From NCBI RefSeq assembly GCF_902497875.1, contig NZ_CABVHY010000021.1, positions 62,001 to 126,000 of the forward strand: a DNA stretch of 64,000 bases. Reading direction: 5' to 3'. The DNA comes from Pseudomonas fluorescens. GTDB taxonomy: Bacteria > Pseudomonadota > Gammaproteobacteria > Pseudomonadales > Pseudomonadaceae. Positions 28,179 through 36,436 of the stretch are shown here, one piece after another. The stretch's first letter is position 1. Each line of letters opens with the position of its first letter. The position numbers were made by a program, and so were the translations under genes. The notes beneath the pieces were generated by a model. The model did not search any database. It was not told the DNA's origin and saw nothing but the letters and a program-made list of their open reading frames with translations.

Positions 28179-29351
28179 TCAACCCAGGCGCCGAAAGCTC
28201 TGAATCGCCGCACCCAACACCACGACCCCCGCCGCCAGCGCCACCCAGAACCCGCTGCGGGCGCCGAAGGCATCCACCAGCCAGCCCGAGCTGGCCGCGC
28301 CGATCGCCACGCCGATGCTCAAGCCCGTGACCAGCCAGGTCAGGCCTTCAGTGAGCTTGGCCGGCGGCACCAGGTTTTCCACCAGGGCCATGGCCACGAT
28401 CAAGGTCGGAGCAAAAAACAGTCCGGAGACGAACACCGCCATCGACAGGCCAAAGATATCGCTGGCCAACAGCAGCGGCAGCGTGGTCACCGCCGTAGCG
28501 ACGCCCCCATACAGAAACAGCCGCGGCAACGGGATGTCCAGTTTCAACGCACCAAAGGCCAGCCCGGCCAGACACGAACCGATGGCGTACACCGACAGCA
28601 CGATACTCGCGGCCGCCGGCTGGCCCTGCTGCTGGGCAAAAGCCACGCTGACCACATCAACCACACCGACGATAGTGCCCAGGGCCACCATCAACAGGCA
28701 CAACAGACGAATCGCCCCCGAACGAATGATCGAACCACGGTCATGATCCTCATGCGGATGTACCGGCGGCTCGGTTCCACGTTGCAAGACGAACGCCGTC
28801 ACGCCGACCGCCAGCATCAACAACGCCGCCAGCGGACCCGCCTCGGGAAACGCCACCACGCACAACCCCACCGACAACGGCGGGCCAACGATAAAACACA
28901 CCTCGTCCAGCACCGACTCCAGCGCATAGGCCGTCTGCAACTGCGGCTGGCCGCGATACAACTCGGTCCAGCGGGCTCGGACCATCGCCGACATGCTCGG
29001 CATGCACCCGGCCAGCGCGGCAAAAACGAACAACGTCCAGTTCGGCGCCTGCAAGCGGGTGCAGAGCAACACCATCAACAACGCCCCACCACCGACCAGC
29101 GCCGACACCGGCAGCACCCGCCCCTGGCCGAATCGATCGACCATGCGCGACACCTGCGGCGCACACAGCGCCGTGGCCAGGGCAAAGGTGGCTGCCACCG
29201 CCCCCGCGAGCGCGTAACCACCCTGCAATTGCGCGAGCATGGTGATCAGCCCGATGCCGGTCATGGAGATCGGCATCCGCGCGATCATCCCCGCCAACAC
29301 AAAGGCTCTGGCGCCGGGGGCGTTGAATAACTCGCGATAGGGGTTTGCCAT
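28179..29351 (-). CDS. MFS transporter
   Basis: The 390-residue membrane protein has the hydrophobic pattern of a 12-helix major facilitator. A short cytoplasmic N-terminus (MANPYRELF) comes first, and the central loop near residues 195-210 is charged and His-rich (PPVHPHEDHD). Loop motif VSRMVDRFGQGRVLP after the second helix resembles the conserved MFS motif A. The substrate cannot be told from sequence. It converges with the SCP2-cupin gene and diverges from the GH15 gene. It lacks a PvdS-like promoter that I can see, so membership of the pyoverdine cluster is unproven, though export is a function such clusters need. Confidence 0.85.
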   Translation of the reverse strand: MANPYRELFNAPGARAFVLAGMIARMPISMTGIGLITMLAQLQGGYALAGAVAATFALATALCAPQVSRMVDRFGQGRVLPVSALVGGGALLMVLLCTRLQAPNWTLFVFAALAGCMPSMSAMVRARWTELYRGQPQLQTAYALESVLDEVCFIVGPPLSVGLCVVAFPEAGPLAALLMLAVGVTAFVLQRGTEPPVHPHEDHDRGSIIRSGAIRLLCLLMVALGTIVGVVDVVSVAFAQQQGQPAAASIVLSVYAIGSCLAGLAFGALKLDIPLPRLFLYGGVATAVTTLPLLLASDIFGLSMAVFVSGLFFAPTLIVAMALVENLVPPAKLTEGLTWLVTGLSIGVAIGAASSGWLVDAFGARSGFWVALAAGVVVLGAAIQSFRRLG

Positions 29352-29410
29352 CTGGTTCCAGCCTCATCAGGGGACTGCAACTTGCCACAAACCGCAATTG
29401 AGCAGAAGCA

Positions 29411-29530
29411 AAGATCAAAAGATCGTCCGAACGCGGCCCGAACCTGCGGCAGCTCCTACGGGATTAGGGTTTACCCTGAGCATGCGGGTGTACGCGGTCG
29501 GCGGAGCTGCCGCAGGCTGCGATCTTTTCG
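29411..29530. repeat. Inverted repeat of the GGAGCTGCCGCAGGCTGCGATCTTTT family
   Basis: The arms are AAAGATCAAAAGATCG...CCTGCGGCAGCTCC and GGAGCTGCCGCAGGCTGCGATCTTTT, a second Pseudomonas extragenic repeat family distinct from the GGGAGCG family. Related copies occur at 40790-40873 and 54493-54591. It lies in the divergent gap between the MFS and GH15 genes. Confidence 0.75.
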
Positions 29531-29622
29531 GCTTCACGCGACTTCAGGTCAAATCAACCACCGTCCCCTGAACTCTATCCCCACCCATCAGTCAGCTAAT
29601 TAGGCCCTCTATCCGGAGTTCC

Positions 29623-31470
29623 ATGGCAATGGCTGCCCCTCATTCAGAACGACAAAGCACCGAACGACAGAGTCTGATCGACGCCCACGGCATCATCGGC
29701 GACATGCGCAGCGCGGCGCTGGTGAACGACAAGGGCAGCATCGACTTCTTTTGCTGGCCGGAATTCGATAGCCCATCGATTTTCTGTTCCCTGCTCGACT
29801 CCCCGGCCGCCGGAATTTTCCAACTGGCGCCGGATCTACCCGATGCCCGACGTGAACAGATTTATCTGCCCGACACCAACGTGCTGCAAACCCGCTGGCT
29901 GAGTGAACGTGCCGTGGTCGAAGTCACCGATCTGCTGACCATTGGCGACAGTGAGGATGACTTGCCGTTGTTGATCCGCCGGGTGCGAGTGGTCAGCGGC
30001 ACAGCCAGCATTCGTATGCATTGCGCGGTACGCCACGATTACGCCCGCACGCGTACCAAGGCGCGAATGGAAGGTCCGGATGTCTGCTTCGAGGCGCCCG
30101 CTCAACCCGGTTTACGTCTGGTTTCAAGCCACTCGCTGCAGATCGATGAGCACGCCGCCAACGCTGAATTCGTGCTCGAACTGGACCAGAGCGCCGAATT
30201 CATTCTCGGCGGGAGCGACGACCCGCGGGTACAAACGGGGTGCAGCGAGCTGTGCCTGGAGCGCACCCTGAAGTTCTGGCGCGACTGGATCGGCCGCTCC
30301 AGCTACCGCGGCCGCTGGCGAGAAATGGTCAACCGTTCGGCGCTGGCGCTGAAGCTGCTGACCTCGCGCAAACACGGGGCAATCCTCGCCGCCGCCACCT
30401 TCGGCCTGCCGGAAACCCCGGGTGGCGAACGCAACTGGGATTACCGCTACACCTGGATCCGCGACGCCTCGTTCACCGTCTACGCCTTCATGCGCCTGGG
30501 CTTCGTCGACGAGGCCAATGCCTATATGCGCTGGCTGCGCGGACGGGTCAGCGATTGCAGCGGCAAGTCGATGAAACTGAACATTCTGTACGCTATCGAC
30601 GGGCGCCAGGAGTTGCCGGAAATCGAGTTGTCGCACCTGTCCGGCCACGGCAATGCAGCGCCGGTGCGCATCGGCAACCAGGCGTACGAGCAGATCCAGC
30701 TGGATATTTTCGGCGAGCTGATGGACGCCGTCTACCTGGTCAACAAGTACGGCGAAGCCATCTCCCATGAAGGCTGGCGGCACACTCGAGAGGTGGTCGA
30801 TCAGGTGTGTGAAGCCTGGCAGCAGAAGGATGTTGGCATCTGGGAAATGCGCGGCGAACAGCATCACTTTCTGCATTCCCGGCTGATGTGCTGGGTCGCC
30901 GTCGACCGCGCCATCCGCCTGGCCTCCAAACGCTCCCTGCCCGCGCCATTCGCCCGCTGGGACCAGACCCGACAAGCGATCTACGAGGACATCTGGAGCA
31001 ATTTCTGGAACGAGGAACGCGGGCATTTCGTCCAGCACATCGGCAGTACCAGCCTCGACGGCTCGATGCTGTTGATGCCTCTGGTGCGCTTCGTCGCCGC
31101 CACCGATCCACGCTGGTTATCGACCCTGCACGCCATCGAGAAAAGCCTGGTGCGCGCTGGCATGGTCTATCGCTACCACAATGACGACAGCCAGATCGAC
31201 GGCTTGCCAGGCACCGAAGGCGCCTTCGCCGCCTGTTCCTTCTGGTACGTGGAATGCCTGGCCCGCGCCGGCCAGGTGGAAAAAGCCCACCTGGAATTCG
31301 AACAACTGCTGCGCTACGCCAACCCGCTCGGGCTCTACGCCGAAGAGTTCGACAGCCATGCCCGGCATCTGGGCAATACCCCGCAAGCGCTGACCCACCT
31401 GGCGCTGATCAGCGCGGCGAGTTTTCTCGATCGCAGGTTGAGTCGAGAGAAAACTCTTTGGCAGCCATAA
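29623..31470 (+). CDS. Glycoside hydrolase family 15 (glucoamylase/trehalase-like)
   Basis: The 615-residue protein has no signal peptide and the two-part layout of cytosolic GH15 enzymes. An N-terminal beta-sandwich runs to about residue 225 (opening GIIGDMRSAALVNDKGSIDFF), followed by an (alpha/alpha)6 catalytic barrel. Family motifs are NWDYRYTWIRDASFTVYAF (about 280), DVGIWEMRGEQHHFLHS, carrying the likely general acid Glu, and LPGTEGAFAACSFWYVE, carrying the likely catalytic base Glu. Bacterial members hydrolyse alpha-glucosides, often trehalose, and may serve osmotic stress metabolism. The exact substrate is not visible. It appears monocistronic; the hairpin at 31491-31513 follows it. 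Confidence 0.9.
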   Translation: MAMAAPHSERQSTERQSLIDAHGIIGDMRSAALVNDKGSIDFFCWPEFDSPSIFCSLLDSPAAGIFQLAPDLPDARREQIYLPDTNVLQTRWLSERAVVEVTDLLTIGDSEDDLPLLIRRVRVVSGTASIRMHCAVRHDYARTRTKARMEGPDVCFEAPAQPGLRLVSSHSLQIDEHAANAEFVLELDQSAEFILGGSDDPRVQTGCSELCLERTLKFWRDWIGRSSYRGRWREMVNRSALALKLLTSRKHGAILAAATFGLPETPGGERNWDYRYTWIRDASFTVYAFMRLGFVDEANAYMRWLRGRVSDCSGKSMKLNILYAIDGRQELPEIELSHLSGHGNAAPVRIGNQAYEQIQLDIFGELMDAVYLVNKYGEAISHEGWRHTREVVDQVCEAWQQKDVGIWEMRGEQHHFLHSRLMCWVAVDRAIRLASKRSLPAPFARWDQTRQAIYEDIWSNFWNEERGHFVQHIGSTSLDGSMLLMPLVRFVAATDPRWLSTLHAIEKSLVRAGMVYRYHNDDSQIDGLPGTEGAFAACSFWYVECLARAGQVEKAHLEFEQLLRYANPLGLYAEEFDSHARHLGNTPQALTHLALISAASFLDRRLSREKTLWQP

Positions 31471-31486
31471 GGGTCTGGACCAAAAA

Positions 31487-31515
31487 CGAAAAGCCCGGCA
31501 CTGGGCCGGGCTTCA
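31487..31515 (-). terminator. Rho-independent terminator (shared by convergent genes)
   Basis: The stem AAGCCCGGC/GCCGGGCTT has a short loop and is followed on the minus strand by TTTTCGTTTTT. It ends the glycine-zipper gene and may also stop GH15 transcription. Confidence 0.8.
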
Positions 31516-31536
31516 AGGACATCAACTGATCAGGAA

Positions 31537-31962
31537 TCAGTCGTGTTTGTGGTGCTTACGCTTGTGGCCGTGCTTGTGCTTTCGGCCGCTGGAATGACTG
31601 TCATTATCATTCGCCAGGTTGCTACCCACTGCACCACCCGCCGCGCCGCCGAGGCCGGCACCGATGGTGGAACCGGTGGAACCACCGAGTTTGTTACCGA
31701 TTACCGAACCGCCCGCCGAGCCGATACCACCGCCAATCGCGGCTTCGGTCCGGCTGCCCTTGCGAGCGCCCACGGCACTCCCCGCTGCGCCGCCAACACC
31801 GGCGCCAATCGCTGCACCGGTGCTGCCACCGAGCTGCTGGCCCACCACGTTCCCTAACGCACCACCAAGACCGCCGCCAACCGCGGCTGTACCATCGCCT
31901 GCCGCCATTGCACCCTGAGCGACCAAAAGCCCAAGAACCATTGTGGGCAATGTTAAACGCAT
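31537..31962 (-). CDS. Exported glycine-zipper protein with His/Lys-rich tail
   Basis: This 141-residue protein has a signal peptide (MRLTLPTMVLGLLVAQGAMA) and then about 95 residues of glycine-zipper repeats (GGSTGAAIGAGVGGAAGSAVG and close copies). The tail is very basic (RKHKHGHKRKHHKHD). I chose the ATG at 31962 because GAGG lies 8 bases upstream and the signal peptide begins there; the open frame runs further but without signal features. Glycine zippers favour membrane insertion and oligomerization. The His-rich tail could bind metal or nucleic acid, which is speculative. Function is unknown. Confidence 0.85.
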   Translation of the reverse strand: MRLTLPTMVLGLLVAQGAMAAGDGTAAVGGGLGGALGNVVGQQLGGSTGAAIGAGVGGAAGSAVGARKGSRTEAAIGGGIGSAGGSVIGNKLGGSTGSTIGAGLGGAAGGAVGSNLANDNDSHSSGRKHKHGHKRKHHKHD

Positions 31963-32098
31963 GATGAGAACCTCAAAAAATGCTGGATATTGTAGGTGGG
32001 AGAATGCTGGATGATAGCAAGTTACGCACCTGACCCTGCTAGATCCCTGTGAGATGCAGGGGATTGGACATCTTTTAAGGAAAGAGTTTTCACGCAGG

Positions 32099-32127
32099 CA
32101 AAAAAAAGCCCGCTGGGGAACGGGCTT
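32099..32127 (-). terminator. Rho-independent terminator
   Basis: The stem AAGCCCG/CGGGCTT is followed on the minus strand by a run of eight T. It terminates the small gene ending at 32250. Confidence 0.8.
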
Positions 32128-32249
32128 AATGGATTTGCTTTTTAACGGATGGTTTAAGCCTACGCAGCCGCTTGTGAATAATTCGTGAAAGAAATGTCGC
32201 GCAGATGAGAAAACCGCAGGCACACAGAGGGTCGGAACACATCCGACCG

Positions 32250-32486
32250 CTACAGCGTTCTTTGGCCATTACCGATGCTTCTGGCAATGCCTATCGCCAA
32301 ATCCATAGCGGCCTCCATGTCCAGATTGTGCAGCTCGGGTGCGTAGTCCTCGACGATGGCTTTTCCGTTCGGCGCGTGAACATTCACCAGCAGCAGCAGG
32401 GAACCATCCTTCAATATCTGCGCTTTCACTTCGATCCTGCAGCCATTGGAGAGCGTTTCCCGATGATCCACATGGCGTTCAGTCAT
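32250..32486 (-). CDS. Small hypothetical protein (78 aa)
   Basis: I do not recognise the family. I chose the ATG at 32486 (MTERHVDHRETLSNG...) because AGAAGGA precedes it by about 9 bases. The product is a soluble acidic protein with no signal peptide or membrane segment. Its middle looks like a beta-sheet (RIEVKAQILKDGSLLLLVNV), followed by an amphipathic helix (MEAAMDLAIGIARSIG). It has its own terminator downstream. The next gene upstream is on the same strand but 72 bp away, so they may be separate units. Confidence 0.6.
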   Translation of the reverse strand: MTERHVDHRETLSNGCRIEVKAQILKDGSLLLLVNVHAPNGKAIVEDYAPELHNLDMEAAMDLAIGIARSIGNGQRTL

Positions 32487-32558
32487 CACCCGCATCCTTC
32501 TGAAGTTCAAGTCTCGTAGGTACACCCGGTCGCGTCACGCTACTTGGGTGCACGATCG

Positions 32559-32861
32559 TTAAAAGTCAGGTAAGTCCTTGATGGATCTACCCGAGCCACC
32601 ATGCTCTTCAACTTCGACGGTCACGTGGCCATCCGGGAGCGCCTTGAGAACCAGCCGACCGCCATGGACCTGCTGGCCCTCGGCAATAAAGAGCGTATCG
32701 ATGATGTCGCCGTCATCAATGGAAGCCACTACTACCGAAACTGGCACAACCTCTTCGCTGCCACTCTGGTGAGGTTCATCTCCGCTATAGGGAGCCCACT
32801 TGAGGTATTCGACAATCCCGGCCTCATTCCTGCGAACGCTGGTCACGACATAAAGAGACAT
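32559..32861 (-). CDS. Small hypothetical protein (100 aa)
   Basis: The ATG at 32861 is preceded by AAGGTGG. The protein is mostly beta-strand by appearance (MSLYVVTSVRR, VVPVSVVVASIDDGDIID, LVLKALPDGHVTVEVEEH), acidic, and has no signal peptide or helix long enough to span a membrane. I do not recognise a named domain. Similar short proteins occur in pseudomonads (from memory, not checked). Context gives no function. Confidence 0.6.
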   Translation of the reverse strand: MSLYVVTSVRRNEAGIVEYLKWAPYSGDEPHQSGSEEVVPVSVVVASIDDGDIIDTLFIAEGQQVHGGRLVLKALPDGHVTVEVEEHGGSGRSIKDLPDF

Positions 32862-33082
32862 GGGCCCACCTTGAAAGCTTGCGCTTTCATGTACTGATCA
32901 AGACTCCAACCTACCCCCATTACGCGCCACCAGCCATAGCGTAACGACGAGTTGCGCCAGCAGGTGTTCCTGCAAAATCCCGGTCACCTTGTCGGTCGGT
33001 CAGCCTGGCTTCTGAGCCTATTGGAACTGACTCCGTCCTGAAACAGAATTACAGCTGTTTCAGCCAAACGCCCTCAGCGTTT

Positions 33083-33454
33083 TCAAGCCTTGCGGGCATA
33101 GTTACTGGCGCCAAACCAGTCGACCACCACCACTGCTTCGTCACCAACCACCCAGGCATCGTGGCCTGCCGGCAGAGAGGTGATGTCTCCCGGCCCGGCG
33201 ATGATCTCAGTGCCGTCATCCATAAGAATCGCCAGTTTGCCAGCGACGTGATACTGGAAGTGCGGCGCCTGACAAGTAGGTGTCTGGGCCAGCGGCTGGA
33301 TGTCATTGGTCCAGCGCCACCCGGGTCTGAAGGTGAAACGCCCCACCTCTGAATGACCAATTCTGAGGATTTCAGCTTTCCCGTGAGAAAATTCGCGCGT
33401 TTCGTCGGGTTCCGAGAAGGACTTATGCTCGATCACTTGCTCGTAAGTAGACAT
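33083..33454 (-). CDS. Small cupin-domain protein
   Basis: This is a 123-residue single-domain cupin. Motif 1 is around GRFTFRPGWRWTNDIQPLA...CQAPHFQYHVAGKLAILMDDG, and motif 2 is PGDITSLPAGHDAWVVGDEAVVVVDW. Metal-binding His candidates are H64-region (PHFQYH) and the H of PAGHDAW. The ATG at 33454 is supported by GAGGGC 6 bases upstream; a longer frame to 33499 lacks such a site. Its substrate is unknown. It stands alone on the minus strand, so it is best read as a stand-alone small-molecule-binding or enzymatic cupin. Confidence 0.8.
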   Translation of the reverse strand: MSTYEQVIEHKSFSEPDETREFSHGKAEILRIGHSEVGRFTFRPGWRWTNDIQPLAQTPTCQAPHFQYHVAGKLAILMDDGTEIIAGPGDITSLPAGHDAWVVGDEAVVVVDWFGASNYARKA

Positions 33455-33727
33455 GAAATAGCCCTCGAATGAGTGGCTGGAAAGTCTGTAGCAACGCAAA
33501 TGGCATCAGGCTGCCAGCAGACCATCGGCATCGCACTTCATTGATGCATCCAGTAATTCTAGTCCTTTAATGGTGGAAACCCGAGGATTGGCAACTGACC
33601 GCTAAACGAGCGCGATCCCGGAAAAAAGCACCAATGGCGGCGTTGCATTTCATCGCCGCAATATTGACGTCCGCCCGCAGTGGGCGCGCAATGGTTGTTC
33701 ACCGATTGCCACCAAGGGAAGATCCAA

Positions 33728-34084
33728 ATGGCAGACATCACAGTCTTGGCGGGGGACTTTCTGCAGGGTGATGGAGATTATCAAAATGGTGTTTTCACCC
33801 TCAGGACCTCTCTCAATCGATGGCCCGGCATCACTCTCCCCCTGACAGCGTTTAAAACGCTGGAAGTTGCCAATGAGGAATCCATAAACAACGTCAAGGA
33901 CGCCATAGGTTTCGGCATAGCCGGTGCCATGTTGCTCGGCCCCATAGGAGCCATCGCCGGGTTCATGCTGGCGGGCAAGGAAACCGAAGTGACATTTGTC
34001 GGGACACTCAAGGACGGCAGAAAGCTGCTGGCTGCCGTTGACAGCACGACCTATGAAGAAATTTCCCGGCGAGTCCACCATTAG
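33728..34084 (+). CDS. Hypothetical protein with glycine-rich hydrophobic segment (118 aa)
   Basis: The ATG at 33728 has AAGGGAAG upstream. The protein has a beta-rich N-terminal half and one hydrophobic glycine-rich segment (about residues 60-82, GFGIAGAMLLGPIGAIAGFM). A polar C-terminal strand-loop (VTFVGTLKDGRKLLAAVD) follows. There is no signal peptide. I do not recognise a characterised family. The segment could insert into a membrane or pack as a glycine zipper. A perfect 36-bp palindrome follows the stop codon. Confidence 0.7.
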   Translation: MADITVLAGDFLQGDGDYQNGVFTLRTSLNRWPGITLPLTAFKTLEVANEESINNVKDAIGFGIAGAMLLGPIGAIAGFMLAGKETEVTFVGTLKDGRKLLAAVDSTTYEEISRRVHH

Positions 34085-34092
34085 TAACGCTC

Positions 34093-34128
34093 AAGTACGC
34101 CGCACCACCGCGGTGGTGCGGCGTACTT
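34093..34128. repeat. Perfect 36-bp palindrome, probable intrinsic terminator stem
   Basis: Positions 34093-34110 and 34111-34128 are exact reverse complements with no loop (centre CCACCGCGGTGG). It starts 8 bp after the stop codon of the upstream gene. A T tract is missing, so it may act as a terminator, a transcript-end stabiliser or a protein site. Confidence 0.85.
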
Positions 34129-34297
34129 CAAACCTGAACACCTCTCAGAACCACCAGCGAAACAGATAGAACAACCTCATGTTCAACAACACGCGGGTCA
34201 ACACGCCGCAGATACCTCTTCGGAATCTTGTCATACTCTCGTCACACCGGACTGGCACATTGAAGTCAGTCACAGGGATGTGACCACTCACTATCCG

Positions 34298-34325
34298 AAG
34301 CCCGCCATGTGCGGGCTTTTTGTTT
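34298..34325 (+). terminator. Rho-independent terminator in the 34085-34467 gap
   Basis: The stem AAGCCCGC/GCGGGCTT has loop CATGT and then TTTTGTTTTC on the plus strand. No protein gene on this strand ends nearby except the one at 34084, already followed by the palindrome. The 383-bp gap otherwise holds a hairpin TCACAGGGATGTGA (34269-34282) with GGA in its loop, suggesting that a short RNA might end here. Confidence 0.75.
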
Positions 34326-34467
34326 TCGTTTTCCCTGCCTCTACCCGTTTGCAATCTGCCCGGTCAGCGACCTTTTGAGGTATCACCTCTGGTTCGTTGC
34401 AGAAATGTTTTACGCCTACTCTGGTGCATGACACAGCGCTCCAACCCGGTAGCGCCGAGAGGATGTA

Positions 34468-34893
34468 ATGCCTATGACAAGCTCTACTGCGATCGCCTTG
34501 ACCGGTTTTATCGGATGGACATTGGTTCTGCTGATTCTCATGGAACTGCTGCGCGGTCGACTCGTTGTCTTGAAGCGAATCCCCGCAAACGAGTTCAAGC
34601 CAGACAACTCCAATCTTTCACCCTTCATGCAACGCCTGGCGCGCACGCATGCCAATTGTGTCGAAGGCCTGCCCCTGTTCGGCGGTCTGCTGCTCTTGGC
34701 CCTTGCCATCGACCTGACTTCAATTACAGATCCACTGGCTTATGCCCTGCTGACTGCTCGCATTGCGCAGTCGATCCTGCACCTGGCCTCGCCCAGTGTT
34801 CTGGCAGTTAATGCGCGTTTCGGGTGCTTTGCCATTCAGCTGGCAATCGCCGTCTACTGGGTCATTCAGCTATGGAGAACAATGGTCGGCTGA
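34468..34893 (+). CDS. MAPEG-family integral membrane protein
   Basis: The 141-residue protein has four predicted membrane helices (about residues 6-27, 72-92, 94-112 and 117-137). It carries the MAPEG-like motif ARTHANCVEGLPLFGGLLLLA between the first two helices, with the RxxxNxxE-type core. MAPEG proteins are glutathione- or eicosanoid-related membrane enzymes; the bacterial members are mostly uncharacterised. The start has GAGAGGA upstream. It stands alone. Confidence 0.85.
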   Translation: MPMTSSTAIALTGFIGWTLVLLILMELLRGRLVVLKRIPANEFKPDNSNLSPFMQRLARTHANCVEGLPLFGGLLLLALAIDLTSITDPLAYALLTARIAQSILHLASPSVLAVNARFGCFAIQLAIAVYWVIQLWRTMVG

Positions 34894-35061
34894 GGCCGGC
34901 CAGATGATTTTCAGATTTATTTAACCTCTACATAGTAATCCGCTTTTTTCAACGTTCGACGGAAGCAAAAAAGGGTGTGATGTGCTTGATGTCATTGGGC
35001 GGCGTTTGGATGCACTGCCGTCTTGAAAGAACAATCGATTTACGGATCGCCTTTCTGACTG

Positions 35062-35096
35062 ACAAACAAAAGGGGAAGATTTCAAGTCTTCCCCTT
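35062..35096 (-). terminator. Rho-independent terminator
   Basis: A perfect 10-bp stem AAGGGGAAGA/TCTTCCCCTT with a 7-base loop is followed on the minus strand by TTGTTTG. It ends the DUF2442/DUF4160 pair. Confidence 0.8.
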
Positions 35097-35117
35097 CTTG
35101 TGATTCCACGGCGTAAC

Positions 35118-35576
35118 CTAAACGCAATTCTCCCTGCGCTCCTTGTGCTCGTACTCCCACCCCTTACACGCCAACCCCACATGCTTTGGGATTAATGCTG
35201 CTCCGCTGCTATAGGCGGTAATCGTTCGGCGAGTGAACCCTAGCTCAATAGCCGCTGCCGATAACGAGAGATTGTTACTCAGCATCCAGCGTTTGAAATC
35301 ACGGGTCGGCATGACCTCTCCAGATTGCTCCAGGGCCATGCGATGCAGTGTCGTGGCGGAGAGCTCGATGTCATCACCCCACGTCACGTCGAATCCCCAC
35401 TCGCCTACCGCGACCTGGCTGAACAACCTCAGGTCTTGCAACGGCTCGAGCACAGGAAACGTCTTGATGTGTTCGGTGACATCAACGGTATGCCGCTTGC
35501 CGTTGTTCCACTCGATGTTAAGGGCATGTTTGCCGGCAACTGGTTGCACAGCAGAAATGCGAAGCTTGCTGGTCAT
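35118..35576 (-). CDS. DUF2442 protein with C-terminal helix-turn-helix
   Basis: The 152-residue protein has an N-terminal DUF2442-like part (about 5-75; KHALNIEWNNGKRHTVDVTEHI, GFDVTWGDDIELSATTLHRMA). A helix-turn-helix-like C-terminal part follows (about 88-130; MLSNNLSLSAAAIELGFTRR, then TITAYSSG). The upstream DUF4160 gene ends 3 bp before this start, so the two are one transcript. DUF4160 and DUF2442 genes are often paired. A toxin-antitoxin-like or regulatory role has been suggested for such pairs, and the HTH would fit an autoregulating partner, but nothing here proves it. Confidence 0.8.
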   Translation of the reverse strand: MTSKLRISAVQPVAGKHALNIEWNNGKRHTVDVTEHIKTFPVLEPLQDLRLFSQVAVGEWGFDVTWGDDIELSATTLHRMALEQSGEVMPTRDFKRWMLSNNLSLSAAAIELGFTRRTITAYSSGAALIPKHVGLACKGWEYEHKERRENCV

Positions 35577-35579
35577 TAG

Positions 35580-35813
35580 TCAGTACCTCCGGTTTTGCTC
35601 ATTCCATACACGCCAGAGATCGGCGGTATGAGCTCTTGCCCAAAGCAGGGCTGCTTTCAAGGCCTTGGTTTCAGCACCTTTGCCTAAAACCACGAGCCCT
35701 TCTATCTGAACCAACGATTCCCCATCTGGCGTTTGCACGTGAAAGTGCGGCGGCGCATGGTCGTCGGGGTAGATTTTTATTTTCCAGTTTCGTTCGCTAT
35801 GAACGGTAGCCAT
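35580..35813 (-). CDS. DUF4160 protein
   Basis: The 77-residue protein has the DUF4160 signature: a strand ending in KIKIYPDDHAPPHFHV, then GESLVQIEGLVVLGKG, then a C-terminal helix LKAALLWARAHTADLWRVWNE. The conserved HxPPHFHV histidines could be functional. It is the first gene of the pair with the DUF2442-HTH gene. The function of the family is not established to my knowledge. Confidence 0.85.
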   Translation of the reverse strand: MATVHSERNWKIKIYPDDHAPPHFHVQTPDGESLVQIEGLVVLGKGAETKALKAALLWARAHTADLWRVWNEQNRRY

Positions 35814-35872
35814 AGCGGGATGCTAGAGAAATTTTTTCCCTAGCACAACTGACTTTTTAAAAACGCATAAAC

Positions 35873-35950
35873 CACAAAACTCCTGATTTCTTTCGAAACC
35901 AGGGGTTTTGTGTAAATCGAATATGGCGGTGACGGAGGGATTCGCCCCCT
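35873..35950 (-). other. Degenerate tRNA-Ser 3' end with terminator hairpin (integration scar)
   Basis: Positions 35924-35950 contain TGGCGGTGACGGAGGGATTC, which matches the complement of the 3' end of the intact tRNA-Ser at 37526 with few differences (TGGCGGTGAAGGAGAGATTC). As at the intact locus, a hairpin rich in AAAACcCC/GGGGTTTT (35873-35912) lies just beyond the CCA end. The remainder of the tRNA is not recognisable. The 35814-36051 stretch otherwise holds no gene I can support. Confidence 0.6.
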
Positions 35951-36051
35951 TAAGGTTGGTCCCTTGCACCGCTGTAGACCACGTAAACTGAGGGGCGCGC
36001 TCTCGCTATCGTCCTGGAGCGGCCTGTAAAATCCTGCGAACGGTCCTGGCT

Positions 36052-36279
36052 TTAGCGCCAGCCAGTCCCTACTCCGAGGTCACTTTGACAGTACTGTCGC
36101 ACTTCCTCTCTACGGTGCCCTGCCGACCGAACACGCTTCCCATAGCAGTAGTGAATCACCGACACATCACTGGTAATCTCGCAGCCATGCTCGCCCGACA
36201 TTAAAGGATTGAGGCGAAAATAAAAGCCGCTGGAGGATGCGATTTTTGGGGACTTTGCTTTACTCCCGGCAATCACCAT
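36052..36279 (-). CDS. Small hypothetical protein (75 aa)
   Basis: I chose the ATG at 36279 because TGGAGG precedes it by 8 bases. The product is basic and polar, with a C-terminal part rich in Tyr, Cys and Arg (SVIHYCYGKRVRSAGHRREEV). There is no clear signal peptide. I do not recognise it. It lies between the tRNA-Ser scar and the intact tRNA-Ser, so it may belong to inserted DNA. Confidence 0.45.
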   Translation of the reverse strand: MVIAGSKAKSPKIASSSGFYFRLNPLMSGEHGCEITSDVSVIHYCYGKRVRSAGHRREEVRQYCQSDLGVGTGWR

Positions 36280-36436
36280 CTCCAACACCTCCATTCAAAG
36301 CCGGCCTGTGAGTCTTGGGTCAGGTGTACAGGGTATTGACTCTCAACACTTGGCTGTCTCCTGGGGCTTAACGGCCTGGCGTCTGCTCATCTGGCACGGC
36401 GGGGATCTTTAGCCTCTGGCTCGAGGATTGATAGGT

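Noticed and set aside
34145..34354. A 69-residue minus-strand frame in the 34085-34467 gap
   Set aside because: No ribosome-binding site or domain; it crosses the plus-strand terminator region.
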